Assembly: GCA_016199425.1 (NCBI GenBank) | Contig: JACQGT010000361.1 | Location: 1 to 8,402, forward strand | DNA from: Chloroflexota bacterium | GTDB taxonomy: Bacteria > Chloroflexota > Anaerolineae > Caldilineales > Caldilineaceae | DNA length: 8,402 nucleotides | Direction of reading: 5' to 3' | Shown here: one piece after another, positions 1 through 6,546 of the stretch | Layout of the letters: each line of letters opens with the position of its first letter | Numbering within the stretch: the first letter of the stretch is position 1 | Notes under the pieces: generated by a model | The model's input: the letters and a program-made list of their open reading frames with translations, nothing else | Told to the model about the DNA's origin: nothing | Databases searched by the model: none | Program-made: the position numbers and the translations under genes

Positions 1-824
1 GCGTCGATGCCGTTCATGATCCCCTTGTTGTGGGTGGCGGCCCGGTAGGGATCGGCCAGAGCAAAGGCGTTTGCTTCGGCGATGGCCTGAATCACCTCTG
101 CGCCGCTGTAGTCCGGCGTGCTGAAGGCGACGGCGGGGATGGAAACTTCGGCCCAGGCCCGGCGCTCGTCGCTCAGATTGCTCAGAATGCGCAGGAGCGC
201 ACGCCCGCCGCTCAACGCTTCTAGCCGGGGCGCGAGTATCTCCACTGCGGTGTTGACCGCGTTGGCCCCCATCGCGTCCCGGCAGTCGAAGAGCAGATGG
301 ACAATAAGCATCGGCCCGGCAGGTGTCTCCGGCAGATGGCGCACTCGGATTTCCCGGGGTCCGCCGCCCAAGCGGGCAATCGTCGGGCTGGTGTTGGCCT
401 GGACCAACAATTCGTCCTGGGCGGCCAGAATTGCGCTTTCAGCCCGCTGGGGATCGGCCACATCCAGCAATTGCACCTGTCCGATCATCACCGGCTCTGT
501 ACTGCCCGTGACAAAGCCGCCGCTGCTGCGGGCCAGACGAGCGGCGTAGCTCACAGCGGCCACAATCGACGGCTCTTCCACCACCATCGGGATCAGATAC
601 TCTTTGCCGTTAATGAGAAAGTTTGTGCCGATGCCCAGAGGCAGAGAATAGCGCCCCACCACATTTTCGATGAGTTTGTCGGCTTGGGCCAGGGAAAGCG
701 CCTGATCGAGCGCGGCGGTCTCCTCCCCATTCAGACCGGCCCAGTCGGAGAGCAGTGTCACACGTTCGGAAACGCTCTTCTGGTAGAAGCCGCTCAGATG
801 GGATGAAGGGCGGGCAGTGGTCAT
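1..824 (-). CDS. mvaA: HMG-CoA reductase, class II (degradative type), N-terminal part
   Basis: This enzyme interconverts HMG-CoA and mevalonate plus CoA with NAD(P)H, in the cytoplasm. The reading frame starts at ATG 824 and is open to the window edge, giving 274 complete residues of a family usually near 430. Visible landmarks in order are the LSGFYQKSVSERV start, IENVVGRYSLPLGI (52-65), the block VEEPSIVAA (82-90), the DAMGANAVNT block near 180-190, LRILSNLSDERR, and DPYRAATHNKGIMNGID ending at 274. Glu83 and Lys267 fall at the same numbers as the catalytic Glu and Lys of Pseudomonas mevalonii HMG-CoA reductase as I remember it, which supports this start and the absence of indels. The catalytic Asp and His lie outside the window. 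There is no good Shine-Dalgarno (only GGA 13 bases upstream). Biosynthetic or catabolic direction cannot be told here. It lies 277 bases downstream of the membrane-protein operon and is probably transcribed separately. Confidence 0.95.
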   Translation of the reverse strand, partial: MTTARPSSHLSGFYQKSVSERVTLLSDWAGLNGEETAALDQALSLAQADKLIENVVGRYSLPLGIGTNFLINGKEYLIPMVVEEPSIVAAVSYAARLARSSGGFVTGSTEPVMIGQVQLLDVADPQRAESAILAAQDELLVQANTSPTIARLGGGPREIRVRHLPETPAGPMLIVHLLFDCRDAMGANAVNTAVEILAPRLEALSGGRALLRILSNLSDERRAWAEVSIPAVAFSTPDYSGAEVIQAIAEANAFALADPYRAATHNKGIMNGID

Positions 825-853
825 CGGGCAAAGTCCAATCGATGGAAATACCG

Positions 854-879
854 TAGGGGCGCAGCAAGCAGCGCCCCTA
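854..879. repeat. Perfect hairpin, 9-bp GC-rich stem
   Basis: TAGGGGCGC (854-862) and GCGCCCCTA (871-879) are exact reverse complements around an 8-base loop. It lies 30 bases upstream of the HMG-CoA reductase start. No T-tract follows on either strand, so it is not a typical intrinsic terminator. Stems of the GTAGGGGCG...CGCCCCTAC kind are common dispersed intergenic repeats in some GC-rich genomes, so a REP-like element is the likeliest reading. It could also fold in the mRNA leader of the reductase. Confidence 0.7.
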
Positions 880-908
880 TGGATCAATTCGGGTAGACCC
901 GTTCGCTT

Positions 909-944
909 GATTTCGATACGCCTCGCAGACTCGGCTACTCAATC
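909..944. repeat. REP-like imperfect palindrome
   Basis: On the minus strand the element begins GATTGAGTAGCC and ends GGCGTATCGAAATC, around a 10-base centre. GATT pairs with AATC, and GA-TA-GCC pairs with GGC-TA-TC if one G is bulged on each side. The GAGTAGCC...GGCGTATCGAAA arrangement resembles dispersed palindromes I recall from other bacterial genomes. No gene is associated with it here. Confidence 0.5.
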
Positions 945-983
945 AGCGCTCACTGATCCACTCGAATACGAAATCGGAATCTA

Positions 984-994
984 TCTATACCACA
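984..994 (-). promoter_or_regulatory. Possible extended -10 promoter upstream of HMG-CoA reductase
   Basis: The minus strand reads TGTGG followed by TATAGA, matching the extended -10 form (TRTGn plus TATAAT with two differences). No convincing -35 box lies 16-18 bases upstream. It sits about 160 bases before the reductase ATG and would give a long leader containing the palindrome and the hairpin. Sequence match only. Confidence 0.3.
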
Positions 995-1062
995 TCCCTG
1001 CTGCCAGGAACTATCGCACCGAGCTACAGCAAAAACTGGCAGATTTTGACAGGCGCATTTTC

Positions 1063-1086
1063 TTTGTGCCTTTGTGCCTTTGTGGT
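1063..1086. repeat. Octamer direct repeat, three units
   Basis: Two exact TTTGTGCC units and a third, TTTGTGGT, run in tandem 16 bases beyond the stop of the NuoN-like gene. On the minus strand this is the ACAAAGGCACAAAG type of intergenic repeat that often gives spurious peptides such as HKGTKAQRK. It is non-coding here and directly follows the operon on its 3' side. Confidence 0.65.
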
Positions 1087-1101
1087 TTTCTTGGACTTCG
1101 C

Positions 1102-2523
1102 TTACCCCCGGAAGGCCATCAGCGCCCAGGCGATGGGGCCGTTCAGGAGTTGCGGGGCAATCGCTACACCGCTGGCAATCAGAATGGCGGTGATGGCGAT
1201 CAGCCCCCGCATCAGCCGCTCGCTGGAGATGCTCGGCGGGGTCTGGGGATCGTAGAGAATACGAATCATGCGCACAAAGCCCACAACGACCCCACCCGAG
1301 GCCAACAGAACGGCGGCGGCCACCCGCCAATCGTTTTCCGCTACCGTTTGCAGGGCCGCCCAGTGACCGGTGAAACCTGCGCTGAGGGGGAAACCCGCCA
1401 ACCCCAGCCCGCCCAGCACATAGGCCGAGGTACTCCACGGCGCAGAACGGCCTGCTCCGCGCAGACGGGCAGGGTTGAGGGAGCCGGCAGCGTCGCGCAG
1501 ATAGGCAAGCCCAGCCGCCGCGGCCAACACACTGATCACCCGCAGGCTGAAGAGAAAAAGAACTAGCGACCAACTGGTGTCTCCCGGCGCAGCCAACATC
1601 AGCAGAATCAGCCCCCAGTCGTGAAGCATCGCATAGCTCCAGAGCCGTCCGGGATGGCTGGAACCGACCGCGGCAAACCCGCCCCAGACCGCGGTGACCA
1701 GACCAGCCGCAGTCAACCAGAGATTCTGCCCGGACAATTCCGCCACAAATGGATAAAGGGTGGTGATGCGGAAGAGAAGAGTCAGCGTGGCCAACTGGTA
1801 GAGGAGAGTGAGCAGGGCGACCGCGATGGGCGGTGCGTTTTCGGCTGTGGCTGGCCCCGCGCTGTGAAAGGGGACGGGTGCCAAGAGTAGCAGCAATCCC
1901 AGCGCCAAAAAGCGAGCCGCGGCCGCCCCTGCCACGCTATCCTGGGGATTGATGGCAAGGGAATCGATATGCCAGGAGGCCAGAATGAAGAGGGGAAAGG
2001 CCAGCAGGGGCGGCAACAGAGAGCGCAAGGGGCCGAGGATCTGGCCCAACTGACCGGCCTGGAGTATGTAAACACCCAGCGCAGCCAGCAGCGCCAGGAA
2101 GCCAGGCAGCAGAAGTTCGGGGCTGATCGGCGCATCTGCCAGGAGCAGAAGGAGCGCATAGCCGCTGGCCAATACCAGCGCAAAGGGCGCAAAGCTGCGG
2201 CCCTGGCCTACCGAGGCGCTCAAGAGCAGTGCCATCGCGGTCAGGAGTAGGGTGAGCGCCAGGATGGGGGCAACGTTTGGCGTGAGATGAAAAAGGAGAT
2301 CGTAGCTCATCACCTCGGCCCGCATATCCACCTGTACAAGTGTCCCCAGCAGGCGGACCAGACCATTCGCCGGTGAGTCACCCAGCAGCCAGAGGGCCAG
2401 GCCGCCCACGACGAGGCCCGCGGTCGCCGACGTCACCTGCTCCATACGCCGGAAGAGATAGACGAGCAACGCCAGCAGCAGCAAGATGGTGGGCAGAAAA
2501 AGGGGGAATGGGAGTGAGATCAC
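1102..2523 (-). CDS. NuoN-like complex I membrane subunit, apparently lacking key charged residues
   Basis: An integral membrane protein of 473 residues, almost wholly hydrophobic (about 13-14 helices), of the proton-conducting antiporter-like family (NuoN/M/L, HyfF). Start GTG 2523 is chosen because it overlaps the previous gene's TGA as GTGA; the frame is open further upstream, but that part lies over the previous gene. NuoN-like landmarks are APVPFH (215-220) for the TM7 PFHxW motif, the conserved-looking AENAPPIAVAL (227-237), HPGRLWSYAMLHDWG (290-304) for the IKRLLAYSSIxHxG segment, PLSAGFTGHW (379-388) for the AGFIGKF segment, and a closing APQLL (456-460). Where NuoN carries its TM7 and TM8 lysines there are Leu213 and Gln243; the TM12 lysine is His387; no acidic residue occurs between 137 and 186, where the TM5 Glu is expected. 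It therefore looks like a paralogue with a changed or lost proton path. Last gene of the cluster. Exact subfamily unknown. Confidence 0.8.
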   Translation of the reverse strand: MISLPFPLFLPTILLLLALLVYLFRRMEQVTSATAGLVVGGLALWLLGDSPANGLVRLLGTLVQVDMRAEVMSYDLLFHLTPNVAPILALTLLLTAMALLLSASVGQGRSFAPFALVLASGYALLLLLADAPISPELLLPGFLALLAALGVYILQAGQLGQILGPLRSLLPPLLAFPLFILASWHIDSLAINPQDSVAGAAAARFLALGLLLLLAPVPFHSAGPATAENAPPIAVALLTLLYQLATLTLLFRITTLYPFVAELSGQNLWLTAAGLVTAVWGGFAAVGSSHPGRLWSYAMLHDWGLILLMLAAPGDTSWSLVLFLFSLRVISVLAAAAGLAYLRDAAGSLNPARLRGAGRSAPWSTSAYVLGGLGLAGFPLSAGFTGHWAALQTVAENDWRVAAAVLLASGGVVVGFVRMIRILYDPQTPPSISSERLMRGLIAITAILIASGVAIAPQLLNGPIAWALMAFRG

Positions 2524-3299
2524 GGCTGGTTGCCCCGCTGCGCAAGAATCCGTTGTGTGAGAATCTTCAGGCTGGCTATGCGCTGGCGAAGCGTTGCGAA
2601 CCGTTGGCCCAGCGGCGTTGTCTCGGCAGGCTGCCTTATACTGAGATTGTCGAACGTATCCACCGGAAAGCTGATATCGGTGACGGGGTAGTTCTCCTCG
2701 GCCAGGGCCACATTTTCCGCTACCAGCAGATAGCTGCAGGCCAATGTCACCAGCAGAAAGAGCGCGCCCAGAAGAACGACGACCAGAGCAGCCGGCGCGA
2801 CTGCAATCAGCGCTGCCTCTGTTCCGATCAGCCAAAGCAGCAGGGCCAGCCCGCTCTCCAGCGCGCCATCGGCATTGGCGATGGCGAAGATCGCACAGAA
2901 GGCCGCCCACAGCAGCAGGCGGGCCATTGCGCCATCGACAAGCGGCAAAAGCTCGCCCACTTCCGCCGAGCCAAGCAGAAAGGCGGCCAGGCCAAGCAGC
3001 AGCAGACGGAAGAAGATCGTGCCCAACTGTCCCACCGGAGCAGGTCTGTTGGATTGCAGAAGCGACAGGACGAGGATGAGCAGACAAGCAACCACCACCC
3101 ACGCCAATACTCTGCTCCACTCCTCAGGCATCAGAGAGCGTTGGACCGCGAGTTGACCCACGCCCAGTTGGACCAAAAAGAGCGCTGGCAGGCTGATGCG
3201 CCAGTCCCAGGCCAGCACAACGACGGCGGCCAATAGACCGACGAGTAGCAGGGGTGTGGAAGAGAACCAGAAGGCGTTTCCGAAAAGCAGTTCAAACAT
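2520..3299 (-). CDS. Unrecognised seven-helix membrane protein between two complex I-like subunits
   Basis: A 259-residue protein that I do not recognise. Seven hydrophobic segments are visible, at roughly 15-33, 36-53, 60-81, 91-111, 123-142, 148-165 and 167-190. A polar tail of about 65 residues (195-259) follows, with basic heptad-like stretches near its end (RFATLRQRIASLKILTQRIL). ATG 3299 lies 4 bases after the TGA of the upstream antiporter-like gene, and its own TGA overlaps the next gene's GTG, so all three are probably translationally coupled and made in similar amounts. By position, between a larger and a smaller antiporter-like subunit, it resembles HyfE in hydrogenase-4 clusters, but I see no sequence motif proving that. 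A scaffold or helix-bundle subunit of a membrane complex is an inference from context only. Confidence 0.8.
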   Translation of the reverse strand: MFELLFGNAFWFSSTPLLLVGLLAAVVVLAWDWRISLPALFLVQLGVGQLAVQRSLMPEEWSRVLAWVVVACLLILVLSLLQSNRPAPVGQLGTIFFRLLLLGLAAFLLGSAEVGELLPLVDGAMARLLLWAAFCAIFAIANADGALESGLALLLWLIGTEAALIAVAPAALVVVLLGALFLLVTLACSYLLVAENVALAEENYPVTDISFPVDTFDNLSIRQPAETTPLGQRFATLRQRIASLKILTQRILAQRGNQP

Positions 3300-3303
3300 A
3301 CGA

Positions 3304-5052
3304 TCAACTCAAAAGAAAGAAGCCAACCAGAATAAAGGTGATCAGCCAGCCCACCGCGCCCCGCCCCTCCAGCACACCGATGGCAATCTCCCAGGCCGAC
3401 GCGCTGTGTGTTCCCACCCATCCGGTGAATTGGGCCAGCCATTCCAGCCCGGCCAGGCGGGTGATGCGATCCGGCCACAGGCCCAGATAGGGCCAGAAAT
3501 AGGGACGGATGACCGCCAGGGCCATGCCCAGGACGAGGGGAAGCCCCAGTGTCAGCCAGACAGAGACGCCGGCCACCGCGCTGGGCGGATCGCCCACATT
3601 GGGGGGAATGGTGTCGGCAATGCCCGCCACAGCCGCGATGAACTGGGGAAAGATGCCCGCTACCACCAGGGGCAGAGCCAGAATGACGCTTGAGATGAGA
3701 AGCCGCCAGGCCAGGGAGGGCGAAAAAGCGAAGGCGTCCCGATTTTGCGCACCCCAACTGCGCAGCATCGCCGAGACGTAAATGGTTTGGGCCAGGATAT
3801 AGACGGCAAAGAAGGGCATGACCAGATCGCCGGAAAATTCACCTGTCAGCAGCCGGGCAATGGCGGATTGGGTGAGAAAGCCCGGTGTGAAGGGCACGCC
3901 CACCAAGGCCAACGCGCCCACACTGACCGGTATCTGCCAGCCCCATTCCCGCCACACCCGCTCGCCCACCAGCCAAAGCCCGCCGCCCAACGCAAAGGTG
4001 GTGGTGGGCCAGATCAGCGCGGCGGGCCCGCGTGCGCCGGAAAGGATGCTGGTCAGCCCGGCGATACCAACGGATGTGATCAGCACAAATGTGGTGTGTC
4101 CCGGTTTTTCGGTGGCGGTATAGGCTGCCAGCGCGCCGCCCAGCAGGGCCAGCAGGACAAAGCCCACAAATTCTGGCTGCAAGAGCAACTCTTTGTCGCC
4201 CAATCCGCTGGCCCATCCCAGCAGCCAGAGTCCGCACAGACCGGGCACCAGATGGTCCAGAAAGCGGTTGGGCAGACGCAGGCGTAGACTGTTGGCGGGC
4301 AGCAGCCAGAGATGGAAAGGATAGGAGCCGGCGCGGATGGACGCGGCGACGAGCAGGAGATAGACTGTCTCGGGGGGCAAAATGCCGCCGAGCAGAGGTT
4401 GATCCGGCCCCCCGGCCCCGGCCGGAAGCAAGCCGATGAGCAGGAGCAATGCGCCAAAGAGGCTGAAGCCCTGGGCCTGATTGGCAAAGATAGGGCGGCC
4501 AACCCCGTCGTCGCTGTCGCTCAGTTCCAGGAAAGGGGGGGCGAGGGCGTTACGGGCGAGAATCAGCAGGTCCATCACCACCCACGTCAGCGTGACTGTG
4601 AGCAGGTTGCCGCTGCCTACGAAAAGCAGGGCGGTTGCCAGCACGCCCAAATTGGAGGTGAGGAGGGCTGTGACCTGATGATTGGTTTGCGCGGGGGGTT
4701 CGCTCCCTTCATCCCCGGTCGCAAGGCTGCTGAGCAGGATGGCAACGCCGCCCAGCAGCAGAATCAGCACCGAGACGTACCAATTCCAGCCGTCGCCGAT
4801 CCAGAGAAGATTGGAGCCAGGCAGAATGAAGGGCTGCCACGGGCGGCTATAGATGGGCACAACTGGCTGGATGCGCAGGCCGATCAGTTGCCCAACCGCG
4901 GCCAGCCAGAAGATGAAAGCCGCGCTTCCGGTCAGTTCCACGTTGCCGATGTACTTGCCCAGCAGCCAGACAACGAACGCGCCAAGCGCAAGCAGCAGCG
5001 GTGGGCCAAGGGGGGATAGGAGAAGGTCGAAGAGAGCGTTGAAAATTGTCAC
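3304..5052 (-). CDS. Complex I / Mrp antiporter-like membrane subunit (NuoM/NuoL-like), divergent
   Basis: A highly hydrophobic protein of 582 residues with about 14 or more helices. Family landmarks, numbered from GTG 5052, are NLLTVTLTWV (149-158) for the NLLxxxxxWE segment, IRAGSYPFHLWLLPA (239-253) for the KSAQFPFHxWLPDA motif, and GVPFTPGFLTQSAI (385-398) for the GLPPFSGFFSKDEI segment. The TM5 glutamate after Trp is Val158, the TM7 lysine is Arg240, and the TM12 Lys-Asp is replaced by Gln395-Ser396. The start is uncertain. GTG 5052 puts the first helix near the N-terminus and lies 8 bases after an extended -10 box, suggesting a leaderless message, but it has no Shine-Dalgarno. GTG 5148 would add 32 mostly polar residues and overlap the upstream gene by 44 bases. 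The next gene starts 4 bases after this stop. The homology is clear but distant; ion transport is not established. Confidence 0.8.
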   Translation of the reverse strand: MTIFNALFDLLLSPLGPPLLLALGAFVVWLLGKYIGNVELTGSAAFIFWLAAVGQLIGLRIQPVVPIYSRPWQPFILPGSNLLWIGDGWNWYVSVLILLLGGVAILLSSLATGDEGSEPPAQTNHQVTALLTSNLGVLATALLFVGSGNLLTVTLTWVVMDLLILARNALAPPFLELSDSDDGVGRPIFANQAQGFSLFGALLLLIGLLPAGAGGPDQPLLGGILPPETVYLLLVAASIRAGSYPFHLWLLPANSLRLRLPNRFLDHLVPGLCGLWLLGWASGLGDKELLLQPEFVGFVLLALLGGALAAYTATEKPGHTTFVLITSVGIAGLTSILSGARGPAALIWPTTTFALGGGLWLVGERVWREWGWQIPVSVGALALVGVPFTPGFLTQSAIARLLTGEFSGDLVMPFFAVYILAQTIYVSAMLRSWGAQNRDAFAFSPSLAWRLLISSVILALPLVVAGIFPQFIAAVAGIADTIPPNVGDPPSAVAGVSVWLTLGLPLVLGMALAVIRPYFWPYLGLWPDRITRLAGLEWLAQFTGWVGTHSASAWEIAIGVLEGRGAVGWLITFILVGFFLLS

Positions 5053-5060
5053 AAATAGAG

Positions 5061-5071
5061 ATTGTACCACA
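5061..5071 (-). promoter_or_regulatory. Possible extended -10 promoter before the antiporter-like gene
   Basis: The minus strand reads TGTGG followed by TACAAT, five of six matches to TATAAT plus the TRTGn extension. It is the same form as the box at 984-994. It lies in the gap after the 111-residue gene, and transcription would begin within a base or two of GTG 5052. No -35 box is evident. Confidence 0.35.
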
Positions 5072-5104
5072 ACCAGCGGCGAAGTTTCTATTTGGGTCTG
5101 GCCT

Positions 5105-5440
5105 CTATCGCCTTTGTCGAAATTCAGCCAGGATGCCACCCACGGCACAGAAGGCCCCGGCCAGGAAGGCGTAGCTCCAGTTGGCGCCGGGCAGGATGAG
5201 GAAGGCCAGCACCGGTACGCTGAGCAGTCCGCCCAGGGCGGCGTGGATGGCCGCGCGCCGGCGGATGTAGAAGCCCGTCGCCAGCCCAGCCACGACGCTC
5301 CCGGCCAGAGGCAACCCGGCCAGCACCCCGCTGTCTGCGGACAGGCCGCTGCCCACGAAGATGGCCAGTGTCACCAGCAGCAGATTAAGGGCGAAAGCAA
5401 AGACGATTCCAGTGGGACGGAGGGGCGGTCGATCAGGCAT
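5105..5440 (-). CDS. Small hydrophobic membrane protein, unknown function
   Basis: A 111-residue protein with four likely membrane segments at about 12-31, 39-58, 64-83 and 88-105. The ends are short and charged (MPDRPPLRP at the front, EFRQRR at the back), with a basic cytoplasmic-type loop YIRRRAAI near 58-65. The segments are rich in Gly and Ala (LAGLPLAGSVVAGLATG), as in small TIGR04086/DUF-type membrane proteins, but I cannot assign a family. The ATG has a strong GGAGG ribosome site 5 bases upstream, the best in the window. It is the first gene of the minus-strand membrane cluster, 52 bases before the preferred start of the antiporter-like gene, and may be co-transcribed with it. Its role there is unknown. 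Confidence 0.8.
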   Translation of the reverse strand: MPDRPPLRPTGIVFAFALNLLLVTLAIFVGSGLSADSGVLAGLPLAGSVVAGLATGFYIRRRAAIHAALGGLLSVPVLAFLILPGANWSYAFLAGAFCAVGGILAEFRQRR

Positions 5441-5445
5441 GAAAA

Positions 5446-5450
5446 CCTCC
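5446..5450 (-). promoter_or_regulatory. Shine-Dalgarno of the 111-residue membrane protein
   Basis: GGAGG on the minus strand, 5 bases before ATG 5440. It fixes that start and contrasts with the weak or absent sites of the downstream genes, which points to translational coupling or leaderless starts there. Confidence 0.8.
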
Positions 5451-5453
5451 AGC

Positions 5454-5528
5454 GGTGGGAAGTGGCAGGTGGCATGACGCTCTTCTCATTCACAATTCGC
5501 TATTCACCATTCACTATTTCCCGTTTCC
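5454..5528. repeat. Two adjacent degenerate heptamer arrays
   Basis: The gap between the selenoprotein gene and the 111-residue gene is mostly 7-base tandem repeats. Positions 5454-5474 hold GGTGGGA, AGTGGCA and GGTGGCA. Positions 5487-5514 hold CATTCAC, AATTCGC, TATTCAC and CATTCAC, fading into TATTTCC and CGTTTCC up to 5528. A 9-base repeat, TTTCCTCAA then TTTCCTCAG (5524-5541), follows and creates tandem in-frame stops (TGA 5540-5538, TGA 5531-5529, then TAG 5516-5514) for the selenoprotein. The arrays resemble the short tandemly repeated (STRR) heptamers described in cyanobacteria. Confidence 0.75.
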
Positions 5529-5537
5529 TCAATTTCC

Positions 5538-6377
5538 TCAGCGCAGTTTGCTCCATTCTGGCTCTGTGTACTCCTGCCGTCGCCAGCGGTAGCCCGGCTC
5601 GGCGATGACGCCTGGCTCGGTCGCGGTGAGGAGCAGGTGCAGCGCGTCGTAGATGAGCGTGTACTGCTGGGCAGATGCGTTGGCCTCGCCCAGAGGGTGG
5701 CCCAGCGGCCATTTGACGAAGACGGCACGCGGCACACCCACACTCGCCGTCAGTTCCTGGGCCAGGGAGATGGCAACTGTTGGGATGCCGGCGGCCTCGA
5801 TTTCGCGTGCGATCAGTCCCACGGACCGATTGCAGAGTCCTCAGGCCGGGGTGAGAAAGGCGAAGTCCACCCCGTCGGCGCGCAGTTTGGCCGCGATGTC
5901 TGGCGCGGTCTGCTCTTGCAAACGGCGCAGATGCACGCCTTCGATATGGCCCATCAACCCGAAATGGCGGCGCGCCACCCGGCCAAGCACGCCCCGTTGG
6001 GCCAGTTCCCGGAAGTGATCCAGAGGGAAGATCACATTCAGGTCCCGGTCAGCGCTGCTATGATTGTAATAGTCGTGGGTGATGGTCAGTTCGCTCAACG
6101 CCACATCACCGGGAATCTCGCGTGCTGACGCGTCGCCGTCCGGGTCGTGCATATCGAAGGGCGGCTGGCTGGTCAAGTGTACGCCGCCGGTGGTGATGAG
6201 CGCAACGCTGCACGCTGCCAGGGGTTTCGTCAGCCGGGTGAAGGAGATCGGCCCATCCGGGCTGCTGCGGGCGCGGCGGACAAAGTGGCCCGCCCACCAC
6301 TGGACCACCGCGGGGATGGCGTAGAAACGATTTTGCAGGCGTTGCAGGAATGTGGCTGGGCCTCTCTGATTCCCCAT
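5538..6377 (-). CDS. Selenoprotein B family (glycine/sarcosine/betaine/D-proline reductase type), Sec encoded by in-frame TGA
   Basis: One 279-residue protein read through a TGA at 5843-5841 as selenocysteine 179. The N-terminal part has the GrdB-family pattern VALITTGGVHLTSQPPFD (58-75), MHDPDGD (76-82), the THDYYNHSSADRDLNVIFPLD region (100-120) and GLMGHIEGV (140-148), then ADGVDFAFLTPA up to 178. After the TGA the same frame continues with GLCNRSVGLIAREIEAAGIP (180-199) and FVKWPLGHPLGE (220-231), exactly the continuation expected of this family. The redox motif is therefore U179-x-x-C182. ATG 6377 is the first sensible start, with only a weak ribosome site. In clostridia the relatives are the substrate-binding B subunits of reductases, with partner subunits A and C. 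None of those is nearby, so the substrate is unknown and a stand-alone thiol/selenol redox enzyme is the inference. A hairpin directly after the TGA supports Sec insertion. The rival reading is a Cys-to-stop mutation giving a broken gene. Confidence 0.87.
5808..5834 (-). promoter_or_regulatory. Candidate bacterial SECIS element
   Basis: In the mRNA the arm UGCAAUCGGUCC (5834-5823) pairs with GGACUGAUCGCA (5819-5808): 11 of 12 positions pair, with one A-C mismatch and one G-U, around the loop GUG. The loop begins 18 bases after the UGA and starts with G. This agrees with the bacterial SECIS pattern (hairpin within the reading frame just after UGA, loop roughly 16-37 bases away, G among the first loop bases). 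It would bind SelB to decode UGA 5843-5841. The loop of only 3 bases is at the small end, unless the closing C-G pairs open. Confidence 0.75.
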
Positions 6378-6546
6378 TTTGACTCGATTCCGTTATGATG
6401 AAAGGAGAACACGGATTTCAGAATTTACGGATTTTTGACTTTCGTACTCTGTAGAGCGCTTTTGCACACAAAGTAAGTATCCCATTGTACGGTGAGTGGT
6501 GAGCGATGGCAAATTATCGTGGGGGAATTCCAAATGACGGTCTACT

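Noticed and set aside
854..879. Intrinsic terminator for the membrane operon
   Set aside because: The stem is strong but no U-tract follows it on either strand, and it lies more than 220 bases beyond the operon stop, next to the next gene's start.
817..1566. Plus-strand open frame spanning the gap and the end of the NuoN-like gene
   Set aside because: It crosses repeats and then runs antisense to a clear membrane-protein gene; its product shows no recognisable domain.
2524..3120. N-terminal 199-codon extension of the NuoN-like frame
   Set aside because: It overlaps the 259-residue gene in another frame, is polar and Ser/Gly-rich, unlike a membrane protein, and the GTG at 2523 coupled to the previous stop explains the true start.
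2340..3236. A 298-codon plus-strand open frame opposite the membrane operon
   Set aside because: Its Gln/Arg-rich product is the mirror of hydrophobic Leu/Ala codons on the minus strand; no domain, start signal or neighbour supports it.
5487..5528. CRISPR array or origin iterons
   Set aside because: The units are only 7 bases, contiguous and degenerate, without spacers, Cas genes, DnaA boxes or a replication gene nearby.
5538..5822. A separate 94-residue gene for the C-terminal selenoprotein part
   Set aside because: Its apparent GTG start lies within the conserved NRSVGLIAREIE stretch that continues the upstream frame. It is better explained as the rest of one protein read through TGA.
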